Assembly (NCBI GenBank): GCA_019416395.1
Contig: DXXH01000015.1
Location: 1-36,794 of the forward strand
Source of the DNA: Clostridiales bacterium
GTDB lineage: Bacteria > Bacillota > Clostridia > Oscillospirales > Acutalibacteraceae
Length of the DNA stretch: 36,794 bases
Direction: 5' to 3'
The notes under the pieces were generated by a model. It was not told the origin of the DNA, searched no databases, and saw nothing but the letters and a program-made list of their open reading frames with translations. The position numbers and the translations under genes are program-made. Shown here piece after piece: positions 15,222-23,061 of this stretch. Numbering within the stretch: position 1 is the stretch's first letter; every line of letters begins with the position of its first letter.

Positions 15222-15731
15222 ATGAAAATCGCCATTGTGTATCAAAGCCTGACCGGAAATACCAAAGCTCTGGCGGAAGCGATGAAAGAGGGGCTGAAAG
15301 GCCAGAAAATCGTCTATTTTGGAGAGCCGGCAGAGAGCGTGGAAGCGGACTTGTACTTGGTAGGCTCCTGGACGGACAAGGGGTTGTGCCAGGAACGGGT
15401 GACCCAGTATCTCAAGTCGCTAAAGGGGAAGAAGCTGGCTTATTTTGGGACGGCAGGGTTTGGGGGTTCCCAGGAGTATTACCAAATGCTGTTTCAGCGG
15501 GTGAAAGAGCTGGTGGACGGCAGCAACCAGATATTGGGCTATTTTTACTGCCAAGGGAAGATGCCCCAAAGCGTACGGCAGCGGTATGAAGCCATGGAGA
15601 AGGAGCGTCCGGGGGATCCTCAGATTCAGGCCAGCCTGGAGAATTTTGACCGTGCCTTAAGCCACCCGGATGCCCAGGATTTGGAGCAGGCGAAAGAATG
15701 GGCGGAGAAAATGGTTTCCTTGGCAGGGTGA
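15222..15731 (+). CDS. Flavodoxin-family protein
   Basis: 169 residues. MKIAIVYQSLTGNTKALAEAM is the FMN phosphate-binding start of a short-chain flavodoxin, followed by YLVGSWTDKGLC and AYFGTAGFGG in place of the usual flavin-stacking loops. A helical C-terminal extension (about 135-169) is present. It probably carries one or two electrons with FMN in the cytoplasm; the partner is unknown. The ATG at 15222 is preferred because AAAGGA (15205-15210) is correctly spaced; the ATG at 15210 overlaps that site. A resemblance to the BilS flavodoxin subunit of gut bilirubin reductases is possible, but no bilR-like gene is present in the window. Confidence 0.85.
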   Translation: MKIAIVYQSLTGNTKALAEAMKEGLKGQKIVYFGEPAESVEADLYLVGSWTDKGLCQERVTQYLKSLKGKKLAYFGTAGFGGSQEYYQMLFQRVKELVDGSNQILGYFYCQGKMPQSVRQRYEAMEKERPGDPQIQASLENFDRALSHPDAQDLEQAKEWAEKMVSLAG

Positions 15732-15803
15732 TTTTTAAAGAAAATTTTTTGCTTTAAATGAGCAAATTTTGCAGGATTGAAAGAGGAAAATTTCAAAAAG
15801 CTC

Positions 15804-15832
15804 TTGACAAGGCAATGGGACTGTGATATCGT
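15804..15832 (+). promoter_or_regulatory. Promoter of the first T-box operon
   Basis: TTGACA (15804-15809), 17-base spacer, TATCGT (15827-15832), placed just upstream of the T-box Stem I. Confidence 0.6.
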
Positions 15833-15838
15833 ATTGTG

Positions 15839-16138
15839 CAGACAAAACGTGAGGACGCGGAGTAGTAAGCTTTGAGCCCTGTCAGAGAAATGCCGGGTGG
15901 TGCAAGGCATTCAGGAGACAAGAAGCTGAACTGACCGCTGAACGGCCGTGCCGAAGCCAGTAGGTGCGGACGGGGTTGCGCCCGTTATCCACGCAGGGGT
16001 ATTTAAGTTGTGTCTTGAAACATGACCCGTACCCGCAAAGGTGCATTTCGTTATGGAAATGAAGAAGAGTGGTACCGCGGAAGCTTTGCTCTTTCGTCTC
16101 TTCTGTCCCCGTGGGCAGAAAGGCGAAAGAGCTTTTTT
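15839..16138 (+). promoter_or_regulatory. T-box leader upstream of the YkvI-like transporter; candidate Leu (CTG) specifier
   Basis: All T-box landmarks are visible: the Stem I specifier loop (AGTA at 15864-15867 opposite GAA at 15928-15930), Stem I tip CAGAGAAATGCC...GGCATT (15883-15911), Stem III AGTAGG (15959-15964), the T-box antiterminator TGGTACCGCGG (16070-16080) and a terminator pairing GCTCTTTCG (16088-16096) with CGAAAGAGC (16124-16132) before TTTTTT. With loop E aligned, the specifier is CTG at 15931-15933 followed by A, which reads leucine. Uncharged tRNA binding would favour read-through into the transporter and dehydrogenase genes. Confidence 0.9.
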
Positions 16139-16180
16139 GTTCCCTGGGGAATCTACAAATTTCTCTCAGGAGGCCGTATT

Positions 16181-17416
16181 ATGAACAAAGTATCCGCAAA
16201 AATCCCATTTATCACCCTGTTTTCCGTGGGTGCGGTGTTGTTTTCCGCCCATGCGGGAGGTGGTTTCGCCACAGGTAACCAAGCTCACACCTACTATGTA
16301 GGTTTGGGTTGGCTGGGCCCCATCAGTGCAGTGGGCGCCATGCTGCTGCTCACCATCACCATGCGGGAAGCCATGATCATGTATAACTCCCGTGGGCTGA
16401 CTTCCTACAAGGACCTGTTCAAAACTCTGTATCACCCCTTTGATAAACTGTATGTGCTGTTTGAGATCTTCTTCTACATCATGGTGCTTATGGCGGTTGC
16501 GGCGGCTATTTCCGGTGCGGCGTCGGCTTTGGCAGATTATTTTGGCCTGAACTATTATGTGGGCATTGTGCTTGTTGGTGCCTTGGTATTGTGCTTGACC
16601 ATTTTCGGCGCGGATCTGGTCCGTGCAGCCAGCACCTATATGGGTATCGCCATTTTGGTGACTGCCGTAGCCATTTACGCTGTGGGCGTGGCGTACAGCG
16701 GAAATTTGCAGAACGCCCTTTGGAAGGATTTTGAAACCCAGGGCTTTGGGAATATCCCCCAGGCCATTTTGAACTGCTTCACCTACGCCGGGTTCCAGTG
16801 CGTGACTCTTCCCACCATGATCGCCTGCGGCACTCCCTTGACCACCAAGAAAGCCTGTTCCCGTTCCATGTGGATTTCCTTCGTCATGAACTCTGTGGCC
16901 TTGGTGCTCTCCATCTTCATGTTGATTTCCTGGCAGGGTATGTACACTTCTGTGGAAGGCGGCACCGTAATCCCCACCTTGACGGTTTGCAAGGAAATGG
17001 GCATGAGCTGGTTGACCGTTGTGTACGGCGTGTGCTTGCTCCTCTGCTTGATCTCCACCGGCGTAACCACCACCTTCGGGTTTGTGGCCCGGTTTGAGAA
17101 GCTCCCCATGTTCCGGAAGATTTCTTCCGCCCCCGCCCGCAGCGCAGTGGTGGCGGCGTTCATCATCATTCTCTCCATGACCATCTCTTTGGCCGGACTT
17201 TCCAACATCATCAAATACGGTTACGGCTATTGCGGCTATTTCGCCATCATCGTGGTGATCCTGCCCTTCCTCACCGTGGGTGTGTACAAGAACCGGAAGT
17301 ATTTGAAAGAGCATCCCGAGGCGGAAGGCAGAAAGCATTCGGAAGCTGCTGAAATGAACATCAAAACCAAAACCCAAACGATCCCTACGGGCAAACTTGA
17401 GAAAGAAGGCTGCTGA
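16181..17416 (+). CDS. YkvI-like (COG3949-type) integral membrane transporter
   Basis: 411 residues with about ten hydrophobic helices. The first helix carries SAHAGGGFATGNQ (about 19-31), a glycine-rich break like the substrate site of the APC/LeuT-fold superfamily and the hallmark of YkvI-like proteins. A hydrophilic tail of about 40 residues ends the protein. The family is uncharacterised but likely carries a small organic solute, possibly an amino acid or carboxylate. ATG at 16181 has TCAGGAGG just upstream; an open frame upstream to 16022 lies within the T-box RNA and is not coding. It is controlled by the leader T-box and coupled to the dehydrogenase gene 2 bases downstream. Confidence 0.8.
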   Translation: MNKVSAKIPFITLFSVGAVLFSAHAGGGFATGNQAHTYYVGLGWLGPISAVGAMLLLTITMREAMIMYNSRGLTSYKDLFKTLYHPFDKLYVLFEIFFYIMVLMAVAAAISGAASALADYFGLNYYVGIVLVGALVLCLTIFGADLVRAASTYMGIAILVTAVAIYAVGVAYSGNLQNALWKDFETQGFGNIPQAILNCFTYAGFQCVTLPTMIACGTPLTTKKACSRSMWISFVMNSVALVLSIFMLISWQGMYTSVEGGTVIPTLTVCKEMGMSWLTVVYGVCLLLCLISTGVTTTFGFVARFEKLPMFRKISSAPARSAVVAAFIIILSMTISLAGLSNIIKYGYGYCGYFAIIVVILPFLTVGVYKNRKYLKEHPEAEGRKHSEAAEMNIKTKTQTIPTGKLEKEGC

Positions 17417-17418
17417 TC

Positions 17419-18495
17419 ATGCAAGAAACATTGTTCCCCGGTTATACCATTGGCGAGGACGCCTATACCAATATTCCCAGTGTGTGCGCTCCTTTTGGAA
17501 AAAAAGCGGCCATTATCGGCGGCAAGCATGCCCTAGCCGCGGCGGAAGAGAAGATCCGCCAAGCGGTAGCGGGTTCGGATATTGAAATCATCGGCACGTT
17601 TTGGTACGGTGGCGAGTCTTCTGTGGAAAATATCCAGATGCTCATGCCCAAAGTGGAAGAAGCGGATATGATCTTCGCAGTAGGCGGCGGCAAGGCCATC
17701 GACACTTGTAAGGTCCTTTCCCACATGACCCGCCGTCCCTTCTTCACCTTCCCCACCATTGCTTCCACCTGCGCTTCCTGCACCAGTCTGGGAATTCTAT
17801 ACCACCCGGACGGCAGTCTACGGGAATATTCCTTCTCCAAGATTCCCCCCAACCACATCTTCATCGATCCCCAGATCATTGCCGACGCCCCGGTGAAATA
17901 TTTGTGGGCCGGCATGGGGGACACCATGGCCAAGCACTTTGAATGCACCATTTCTTCCCGGGGCGATGTGCCCGCTCACTCCGACGCCATGGGCATTGCC
18001 CTAAGTAGCATGTGCGCTGAGCCCATTCTACGCTGGGGCCATCAGGCCATGAAGGACTGCGAGGCCCACCGGGTGACTCAGGAGCTGACCGAAGTGATCC
18101 TGGGGATCATCGTTTCCACCGGCCTAGTTTCCAACTTTGTGCAGGTGGATTACACCACCGGCCTGGCCCACGCCATCTACAATGGGTTCACCATTCTACC
18201 CAGCACCGAGGAGAACCACCATCTCCATGGGGAAGTGGTGTCCTACGGGATCCTGGCCATGCTCACCATCGACAAGAAACCGGAAGAGCGGGAAAAGGTC
18301 ATGCGGTTCAACCGGTCCATCGGGCTGCCCACCAAGCTGTCTGATATCCACGCAAAACCTGAGGATATCACCGCTGTGGCGGAAAAGGCTCTAAAGGGCA
18401 TCGACGTGCGGAAATGGCCCTATGAGGTGACGGTGGACATGATTGTCAACGGGATCAACGAGCTAGAGGAATACAGTGAAAACTTCGCTGGTTGA
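17419..18495 (+). CDS. Iron-containing alcohol dehydrogenase family protein (GldA-like)
   Basis: 358 residues. An N-terminal Rossmann-type half carries VGGGKAIDTCK (88-98) for NAD binding, then FPTIASTCASCTSLG. The C-terminal helical half supplies the metal ligands expected in glycerol dehydrogenase-like enzymes: Asp168 (GMGDT), His251 (GLAHAIYNG) and His270 (HLHGEV). It probably interconverts a small alcohol and its carbonyl with NAD(H) and Zn2+ or Fe2+. The ATG follows the transporter stop by 2 bases. Substrate unknown; glycerol is possible by family, but nothing around it points to glycerol use. It is under the same T-box as the transporter. Confidence 0.87.
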   Translation: MQETLFPGYTIGEDAYTNIPSVCAPFGKKAAIIGGKHALAAAEEKIRQAVAGSDIEIIGTFWYGGESSVENIQMLMPKVEEADMIFAVGGGKAIDTCKVLSHMTRRPFFTFPTIASTCASCTSLGILYHPDGSLREYSFSKIPPNHIFIDPQIIADAPVKYLWAGMGDTMAKHFECTISSRGDVPAHSDAMGIALSSMCAEPILRWGHQAMKDCEAHRVTQELTEVILGIIVSTGLVSNFVQVDYTTGLAHAIYNGFTILPSTEENHHLHGEVVSYGILAMLTIDKKPEEREKVMRFNRSIGLPTKLSDIHAKPEDITAVAEKALKGIDVRKWPYEVTVDMIVNGINELEEYSENFAG

Positions 18496-18515
18496 GAAAA
18501 ATTTGCAGGGAACCC

Positions 18516-18544
18516 TTGACATTCTTTCAAAATGGGTGTAATCT
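18516..18544 (+). promoter_or_regulatory. Promoter of the second T-box transcript
   Basis: TTGACA (18516-18521), 17-base spacer, TAATCT (18539-18544), placed directly before the second T-box leader and just after the dehydrogenase gene. Confidence 0.65.
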
Positions 18545-18550
18545 TTTTAG

Positions 18551-18849
18551 GAACCACAAATCAATAAGCTTCGTATTTGAAGCTGAGGAAAGGCTGTGAC
18601 GAAGACGGTCCGGCTGACCTTCCTACAGAGAGCCGGCGGTTGCTGCGAGCCGGTGGAGGGCGCTGAGTGACCAATCCCTTCTGAGCCGGAAGCCCCAAAT
18701 CCGCAAACTGGAGAGTAGGCGTTTCCCGTGTATGCTGCGTTAGTGCATAGGGCTTGCTGGAGCCCGACGAGGTGGCGCGAAAGCGCAATTTGAGTGGTAC
18801 CGCGGATATTGAGTCCGTCTCAAGGAAATTCTTTGAGACGGACTTTTTT
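18551..18849 (+). promoter_or_regulatory. T-box leader upstream of the XRE-cupin-acyl-CoA synthetase gene
   Basis: Canonical T-box: base of Stem I with GACGAAGAC (18598-18606) opposite CTTCTGAGCC (18678-18687), Stem I tip AGAGAGCCGG..GGTTGCTG..GAGCCGG (18627-18652), GTAGGC (18715-18720), antiterminator TGGTACCGCGG (18795-18805), and a terminator pairing AGTCCGTCTCAAGG (18812-18825) with CTTTGAGACGGACT (18831-18844) before T6. The specifier loop lacks a clear AGTA loop E, so the codon is not certain; CTG, GTG, ACC or ATC can be read between 18662 and 18677. Confidence 0.9.
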
Positions 18850-18911
18850 GTTGTCATTTTTTAAATTTTCGGAACCCAGCGCCGGATCATTCACCAGAAA
18901 GGAGCAGACAC

Positions 18912-21200
18912 ATGGAAAAAACGGATTTGAAAACACAGCTTGCAGAGGTGGCGGAACGGATCCGCACGATGCGGGAGATCACCGGTCTTTCTGAGGACGA
19001 AATGGCCAAATGCACCGGGGTAAGCCGGGAAGAGTACGAACAGTGCGAGGCGGGGGAGAGAGACTTCAGCTTTACCTTCATCTACAAATGTGCCCAGCGT
19101 TTTGGCATTGACCCCACCGACCTGATCAAGGGCGTTAGCCCCACCCTTTCCAGCTACACCATCTCCCGGAAGGGCGACGGTTTGCCCATCACCCGGCGGC
19201 AGGGCTTCAAATATTTGAATATGGCTCCCCTGTTCAAGAACAAGACCGCTGAGCCGTTCTTCGTCACCATGCCCTATTCCGAAACCGAGCAGAACGTGGC
19301 TATCAAGCTTTCCACCCATGTGGGGCAGGAGTTTGATATCGTGGTGAAGGGCGCTATGAAAATGCAGGTGGGCAACCATGTGGAAGTGCTCCACGAAGGG
19401 GACACCATCTACTACAATTCTAGCACCCCCCACGGCATGATCGCCACTGAGGGCGCGGATTGCCAGATCTACGCCATTGTGTTGAAGGGCTCTGAGGAGT
19501 TCGCTCCGGAGCAGGACCGGTTCCAGAAGCTGATCGACGCCAAACTGGCCCGCCAGGAGCGGGAGACCGTTTCTTCTCCCTTTGTGAAGACTACTCTGGA
19601 CGAAAACGGCATCTTGAACGGGATCCAGTTCAAGAACGAGGAGAAATTCAACTTTGCGTTTGATATCGTGGACAAGCTGGCAGAGAAATCCCCGGATAAG
19701 CTGGCCATGCTCCATGTTTCAAAAGACAAGACCGAGCGCCGCTTTACATTTAAAGATATGAGCCGCTGGTCTTCCAAAACCGCCAATTACCTGGAAAGCC
19801 TGGGAATCCAGCGGGGTGACCGGGTGCTGGTGGTTCTGAAACGCCATTACCAGTTCTGGTTTGTGATCACAGCCCTTCATAAAATGGGCGCTGTGATCAT
19901 TCCCGCCACCAACCTGCTGATGGAGCACGACTTTGATTATCGGTTCAAAGCAGCCGGCGTGAAGGCCATTCTCTGCACCGCCGACGGCCAGGTGGCGGAC
20001 GAGGCGGAGAAAGCGGCCAAGAATTGTCCCTCTGTGGAAGTGAAAATCATGGTGGGTGAAAACCGTCTGGGCTGGCACGACTTCGACAAGGAAGTGGAAG
20101 CCTTCCCTGACACCTACGATCGCAAGCCTGACGCCCCCTGCGGCAGCGATCCCATGCTGATGTTCTTCACATCCGGCACCACCGGATATCCCAAGATCGC
20201 CGAGCACAACTACAAGTACGCTCTGGGCCATTACATCACCGCCAAGTATTGGCACAACGTCAATCCCGAGGGATTGCACTTCACCATTTCGGATACAGGC
20301 TGGGGTAAAGCGCTGTGGGGCAAGTATTATGGCCAGTGGATGAATGAGGCTGCCATCTTTACCTATGACTTTGATAAGTTCGACGCCCATGACATTCTGC
20401 CCATGTTTGCCAAGTACCACATCACCACCTTCTGTGCTCCGCCCACCATGTATCGTTTCTTTATCAAAGAGGACCTTTCCAAGTACGATCTGTCTTCCAT
20501 TGAATACTCCACCACCGCTGGTGAAGCCTTGAACCCCGAGGTATACGAGCAGTGGAAGCGTGCCACCGGCATGTCCCTGATGGAAGGTTTTGGCCAGACC
20601 GAAACCACTCTGACCATTTACAATCCTGTGGGCACTGTGCCCAAGCCCGGCTCCATGGGCGTGCCTAGCCCCCTCTATGACGTGGATATTCTGCTGCCCG
20701 ACGGCACCAAGGCGCCTGTGGGTGAAACTGGCGAAGTTGTGGTGCACACGGATAAGGGAACGCCCTGCGGCTTGTTCATGGGTTACTATCAGGACGAGGA
20801 AAAGACCAAGGAAGCCTGGAGCGACGGTGTTTATCACACAGGCGATACAGCCTGGCGCGATGAGGACGGCTACTTCTGGTATGTGGGCCGTACCGATGAC
20901 GTGATCAAGTCTTCCGGTTACCGCATTGGGCCCTTCGAGATCGAAAGCGTGATCATGGAGCTGCCCTATGTGTTGGAATGCGCCGTAACCAGCGCACCTG
21001 ACCCGGTGCGTGGTCAGGTGGTCAAGGCCATCATCGTGCTGACTAAGGGTACGGAAAAGAGCGAAGCTCTGAAGAAAGAGATCCAGAATTACGTGAAAAA
21101 GAATACCGCTCCCTACAAGTATCCCCGTATTGTGGAGTTCCGGGACGATTTGCCCAAGACCATCTCCGGCAAGATCCGCCGTGTGGAACTGAAGGGTTAA
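18912..21200 (+). CDS. XRE helix-turn-helix / cupin / acyl-CoA synthetase fusion protein
   Basis: 762 residues with three parts. 1) An XRE-type HTH (about 8-73; TGLSEDEMAKCTGVSREEYEQCE). 2) A cupin (about 115-192; HVGQEFDIVVKGAMKMQVG, HEGDTIYYNSSTPHGM). 3) A complete ANL-superfamily AMP-forming acyl-CoA synthetase (about 245-762): FFTSGTTGYPK (418-428), GFGQTE (559-564), YHTGD (641-645), GYRIGP (669-674) and Lys754 in TISGKIRR. The last part should activate a carboxylic acid to acyl-AMP and then acyl-CoA. XRE-cupin pairs are common as regulators, but here they are fused in frame to an enzyme. ATG at 18912 follows AGAAAGGAG. It is controlled by its own T-box and lies after the transporter/dehydrogenase pair. 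The acid is not known. Confidence 0.9.
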   Translation: MEKTDLKTQLAEVAERIRTMREITGLSEDEMAKCTGVSREEYEQCEAGERDFSFTFIYKCAQRFGIDPTDLIKGVSPTLSSYTISRKGDGLPITRRQGFKYLNMAPLFKNKTAEPFFVTMPYSETEQNVAIKLSTHVGQEFDIVVKGAMKMQVGNHVEVLHEGDTIYYNSSTPHGMIATEGADCQIYAIVLKGSEEFAPEQDRFQKLIDAKLARQERETVSSPFVKTTLDENGILNGIQFKNEEKFNFAFDIVDKLAEKSPDKLAMLHVSKDKTERRFTFKDMSRWSSKTANYLESLGIQRGDRVLVVLKRHYQFWFVITALHKMGAVIIPATNLLMEHDFDYRFKAAGVKAILCTADGQVADEAEKAAKNCPSVEVKIMVGENRLGWHDFDKEVEAFPDTYDRKPDAPCGSDPMLMFFTSGTTGYPKIAEHNYKYALGHYITAKYWHNVNPEGLHFTISDTGWGKALWGKYYGQWMNEAAIFTYDFDKFDAHDILPMFAKYHITTFCAPPTMYRFFIKEDLSKYDLSSIEYSTTAGEALNPEVYEQWKRATGMSLMEGFGQTETTLTIYNPVGTVPKPGSMGVPSPLYDVDILLPDGTKAPVGETGEVVVHTDKGTPCGLFMGYYQDEEKTKEAWSDGVYHTGDTAWRDEDGYFWYVGRTDDVIKSSGYRIGPFEIESVIMELPYVLECAVTSAPDPVRGQVVKAIIVLTKGTEKSEALKKEIQNYVKKNTAPYKYPRIVEFRDDLPKTISGKIRRVELKG

Positions 21201-21214
21201 TCCCAGCACTTGAG

Positions 21215-21245
21215 AAAATGCCGTCCTTATTGGACGGCATTTTTT
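21215..21245 (+). terminator. Intrinsic terminator of the acyl-CoA synthetase gene
   Basis: ATGCCGTCC / GGACGGCAT stem with loop TTATT, followed by a run of T at 21240-21245. Confidence 0.88.
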
Positions 21246-21323
21246 GCGCTTTGCCCGTGAGTTTGTCCCCTTGCCGCTCCCTGTCAAAAAATTTTCCCTT
21301 GATGCGAAATCTATCAAAAACCA

Positions 21324-21362
21324 AAAAGGCCGGACCTTTTCCTCATAGGATCAGGTCCGGCT
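21324..21362 (-). terminator. Intrinsic terminator of the sigma/anti-sigma operon
   Basis: Minus-strand stem GCCGGACCT / AGGTCCGGC (21361-21353 with 21337-21329) followed by CTTTTTGG. It lies about 55 bases past the stop at 21415. Confidence 0.7.
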
Positions 21363-21414
21363 GGTTTGTATGGGCTGGAGTCCCCTGCCGCAGCAGGGAA
21401 AAGCGTTCCGGTTC

Positions 21415-23061
21415 TTAACGCAAAGGCTGTGCCTGTAAGGGCAAGGTAATTGCCAAGGGGAGTTCCACGTTCCAGGACTTGGGAGTGCTGTCGGCGTTTT
21501 CCCGTTGGAGACAAGTCAGCGTGAAGGTGCCTTCCACAGGGCCGAATATGGGGCTTTCTGACTGGGAATCACCGGACAGAGAAAAGGTGAGGGTGCGGCT
21601 TTCGTAAGTGTTTTCCCCGGTTTTCTCCCAACCTAGAATCTGAGCGGCGGCATCTTCCTCTGTGGAAGAGATATCCCCGGCATCGGAAATGTTGGTCAAA
21701 AGCACGTTGGGAATTCCGTCAAAATACAGGCTGTAGTTCCATTGGTAATAGTCCGAGGCAGCGGGGTGAGTGGGTTCCAAATCTGTGTTCAATTCCAGCT
21801 TTAGGGAAAGGGTGGATTGGCCATTTTCCGAAGGGGTCACAGTGATGTCTTTTACCGTGGCGTTCAGATAAGTGGGGGATGCCGGGGGTTCCAGCTGGGA
21901 GACAGGGGGAAGATCCAGGGTGAATTCCATTTCCGACGGGAACTGGGTGGGCATGCCTTCCCACTGGGTCTGCATGTAGGCAGTCAGGGAGAGGATTGCC
22001 TCAAAGGAGCCTTCCCAACGATGCTGCTGCTGGTAGTCCGGGTCAACACGAAGGGTAAGTGGAGCGCTTTGGTAGGTGTTTTCCCCGGTTTTTGTCCATT
22101 GGTTGAGAGTTTCCCCGCTGCTTTCAGCGCTCAGCGAGATGTCTCCCTCTTCCGTGCGCAACCGCAGGTCGTAAGACCATTGGCACAGTTCTCCTGAGGC
22201 TGCCATAGGACTGTCCAGCGCCAGATCTGTGCTGGCTTCCAGGGTCAGAACCACCGCCCAGTTTTCCTTGTCAAAGGAAGCTTCCGCTACCTGGCACTCA
22301 AAATAGGTGCCGTTGGAGAAAATCGCAGTGGCTGCGTTGGAATCCTCTTCCCCAGAGGCGGAGTTTCCTTCCGGCTGGGGGATATCAATGGTGAAGGGCA
22401 TCTCGCTGGTGAGAGTCTGTGGCTGGGAAGAGGTGGAGTCCTGTTCCGGGCTGGTGATTTCCAGAGAGAAAGTGCCGGTCAATTCCCCGTAAATGTGGTT
22501 GGCGTCCTGGCTTTCCGGAGTCATTTCCACCTGAAAGTCTTCGCAGCGGTAGGTATTTTCGCCGGTTTGTTTCCACTGGGTCAGCCCGGAAAGATCCCCG
22601 CCCTCAAAGGATGTGGAGCTTACATCTGTTTGAAACGTCACCGCGTACCACCACTGGTAGCCGCTGGGGGCGTTGGGAGAGTCCAGATCCAGATCGGTTT
22701 TGGCTTCCAAAGTGAAGGCCATGGCATTGGCTTGCTGGTCAAAAGAGGCTTCCAGTACTGCGCATTCCAAATAAGTCCCGGCAGACAGGGAAGAGGAAGG
22801 TTTTACCAGCAAGGGCCGCAAAAGCAATCCTGCCCCTGCCAGGAAAACCAGCGCCAAGCAAGCAGCCAGTACCGCCCAGGGACGACGACGGCGCGTTACG
22901 GGAGCTGCCCATTCTTCTTGGAGACTTGGTTTGCCAGGCTGTTCCAGTCCCAGTTTTTGGAAAGTGGTGGCGGTGATGGCGGATTTATCCACAAGGGTGG
23001 GGAGAACGTTTTCCAGCTCTTCAGTGAATGCTTCAATCAGCAGATGGTCCAGATGTTTCAT
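21415..23061 (-). CDS. Putative anti-sigma factor with three extracytoplasmic repeats
   Basis: 548 residues. A cytoplasmic N-terminal part (1-60) contains a basic cluster before one membrane helix (about 62-84). The long outer part is made of three related ~140-residue repeats (about 95-229, 251-385, 397-545). Each carries a GTYxE/PTYLN start, a QW.Y strand and an invariant TGENTY (166-171, 325-330, 481-486). The ATG overlaps the stop of the upstream sigma gene by one base (TGATG), the usual arrangement of a sigma factor and its membrane anti-sigma. No zinc-binding HxxxCxxC motif is seen. The repeat family was not recognised. A TTG one codon earlier is possible. Confidence 0.75.
   Translation of the reverse strand: MKHLDHLLIEAFTEELENVLPTLVDKSAITATTFQKLGLEQPGKPSLQEEWAAPVTRRRRPWAVLAACLALVFLAGAGLLLRPLLVKPSSSLSAGTYLECAVLEASFDQQANAMAFTLEAKTDLDLDSPNAPSGYQWWYAVTFQTDVSSTSFEGGDLSGLTQWKQTGENTYRCEDFQVEMTPESQDANHIYGELTGTFSLEITSPEQDSTSSQPQTLTSEMPFTIDIPQPEGNSASGEEDSNAATAIFSNGTYFECQVAEASFDKENWAVVLTLEASTDLALDSPMAASGELCQWSYDLRLRTEEGDISLSAESSGETLNQWTKTGENTYQSAPLTLRVDPDYQQQHRWEGSFEAILSLTAYMQTQWEGMPTQFPSEMEFTLDLPPVSQLEPPASPTYLNATVKDITVTPSENGQSTLSLKLELNTDLEPTHPAASDYYQWNYSLYFDGIPNVLLTNISDAGDISSTEEDAAAQILGWEKTGENTYESRTLTFSLSGDSQSESPIFGPVEGTFTLTCLQRENADSTPKSWNVELPLAITLPLQAQPLR

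Noticed and set aside
15222..15731. BilS subunit of bilirubin reductase
   Set aside because: It is a flavodoxin of suitable size, but the reductase gene is not adjacent; the general flavodoxin name is safer.
16022..16180. N-terminal extension of the YkvI-like protein to an ATG at 16022
   Set aside because: The sequence lies within the T-box antiterminator and terminator and so is RNA regulatory sequence; the ATG at 16181 has a strong ribosome binding site.
16166..17377. 403-codon minus-strand open frame opposite the YkvI-like gene
   Set aside because: Hydrophilic His/Gln-rich mirror of a membrane protein gene; no ribosome binding site.
19719..21317. 532-codon minus-strand open frame opposite the acyl-CoA synthetase domain
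   Set aside because: It is antisense to conserved ANL motifs and rich in His/Gly/Val, typical of a mirror frame; no start signal or domain.
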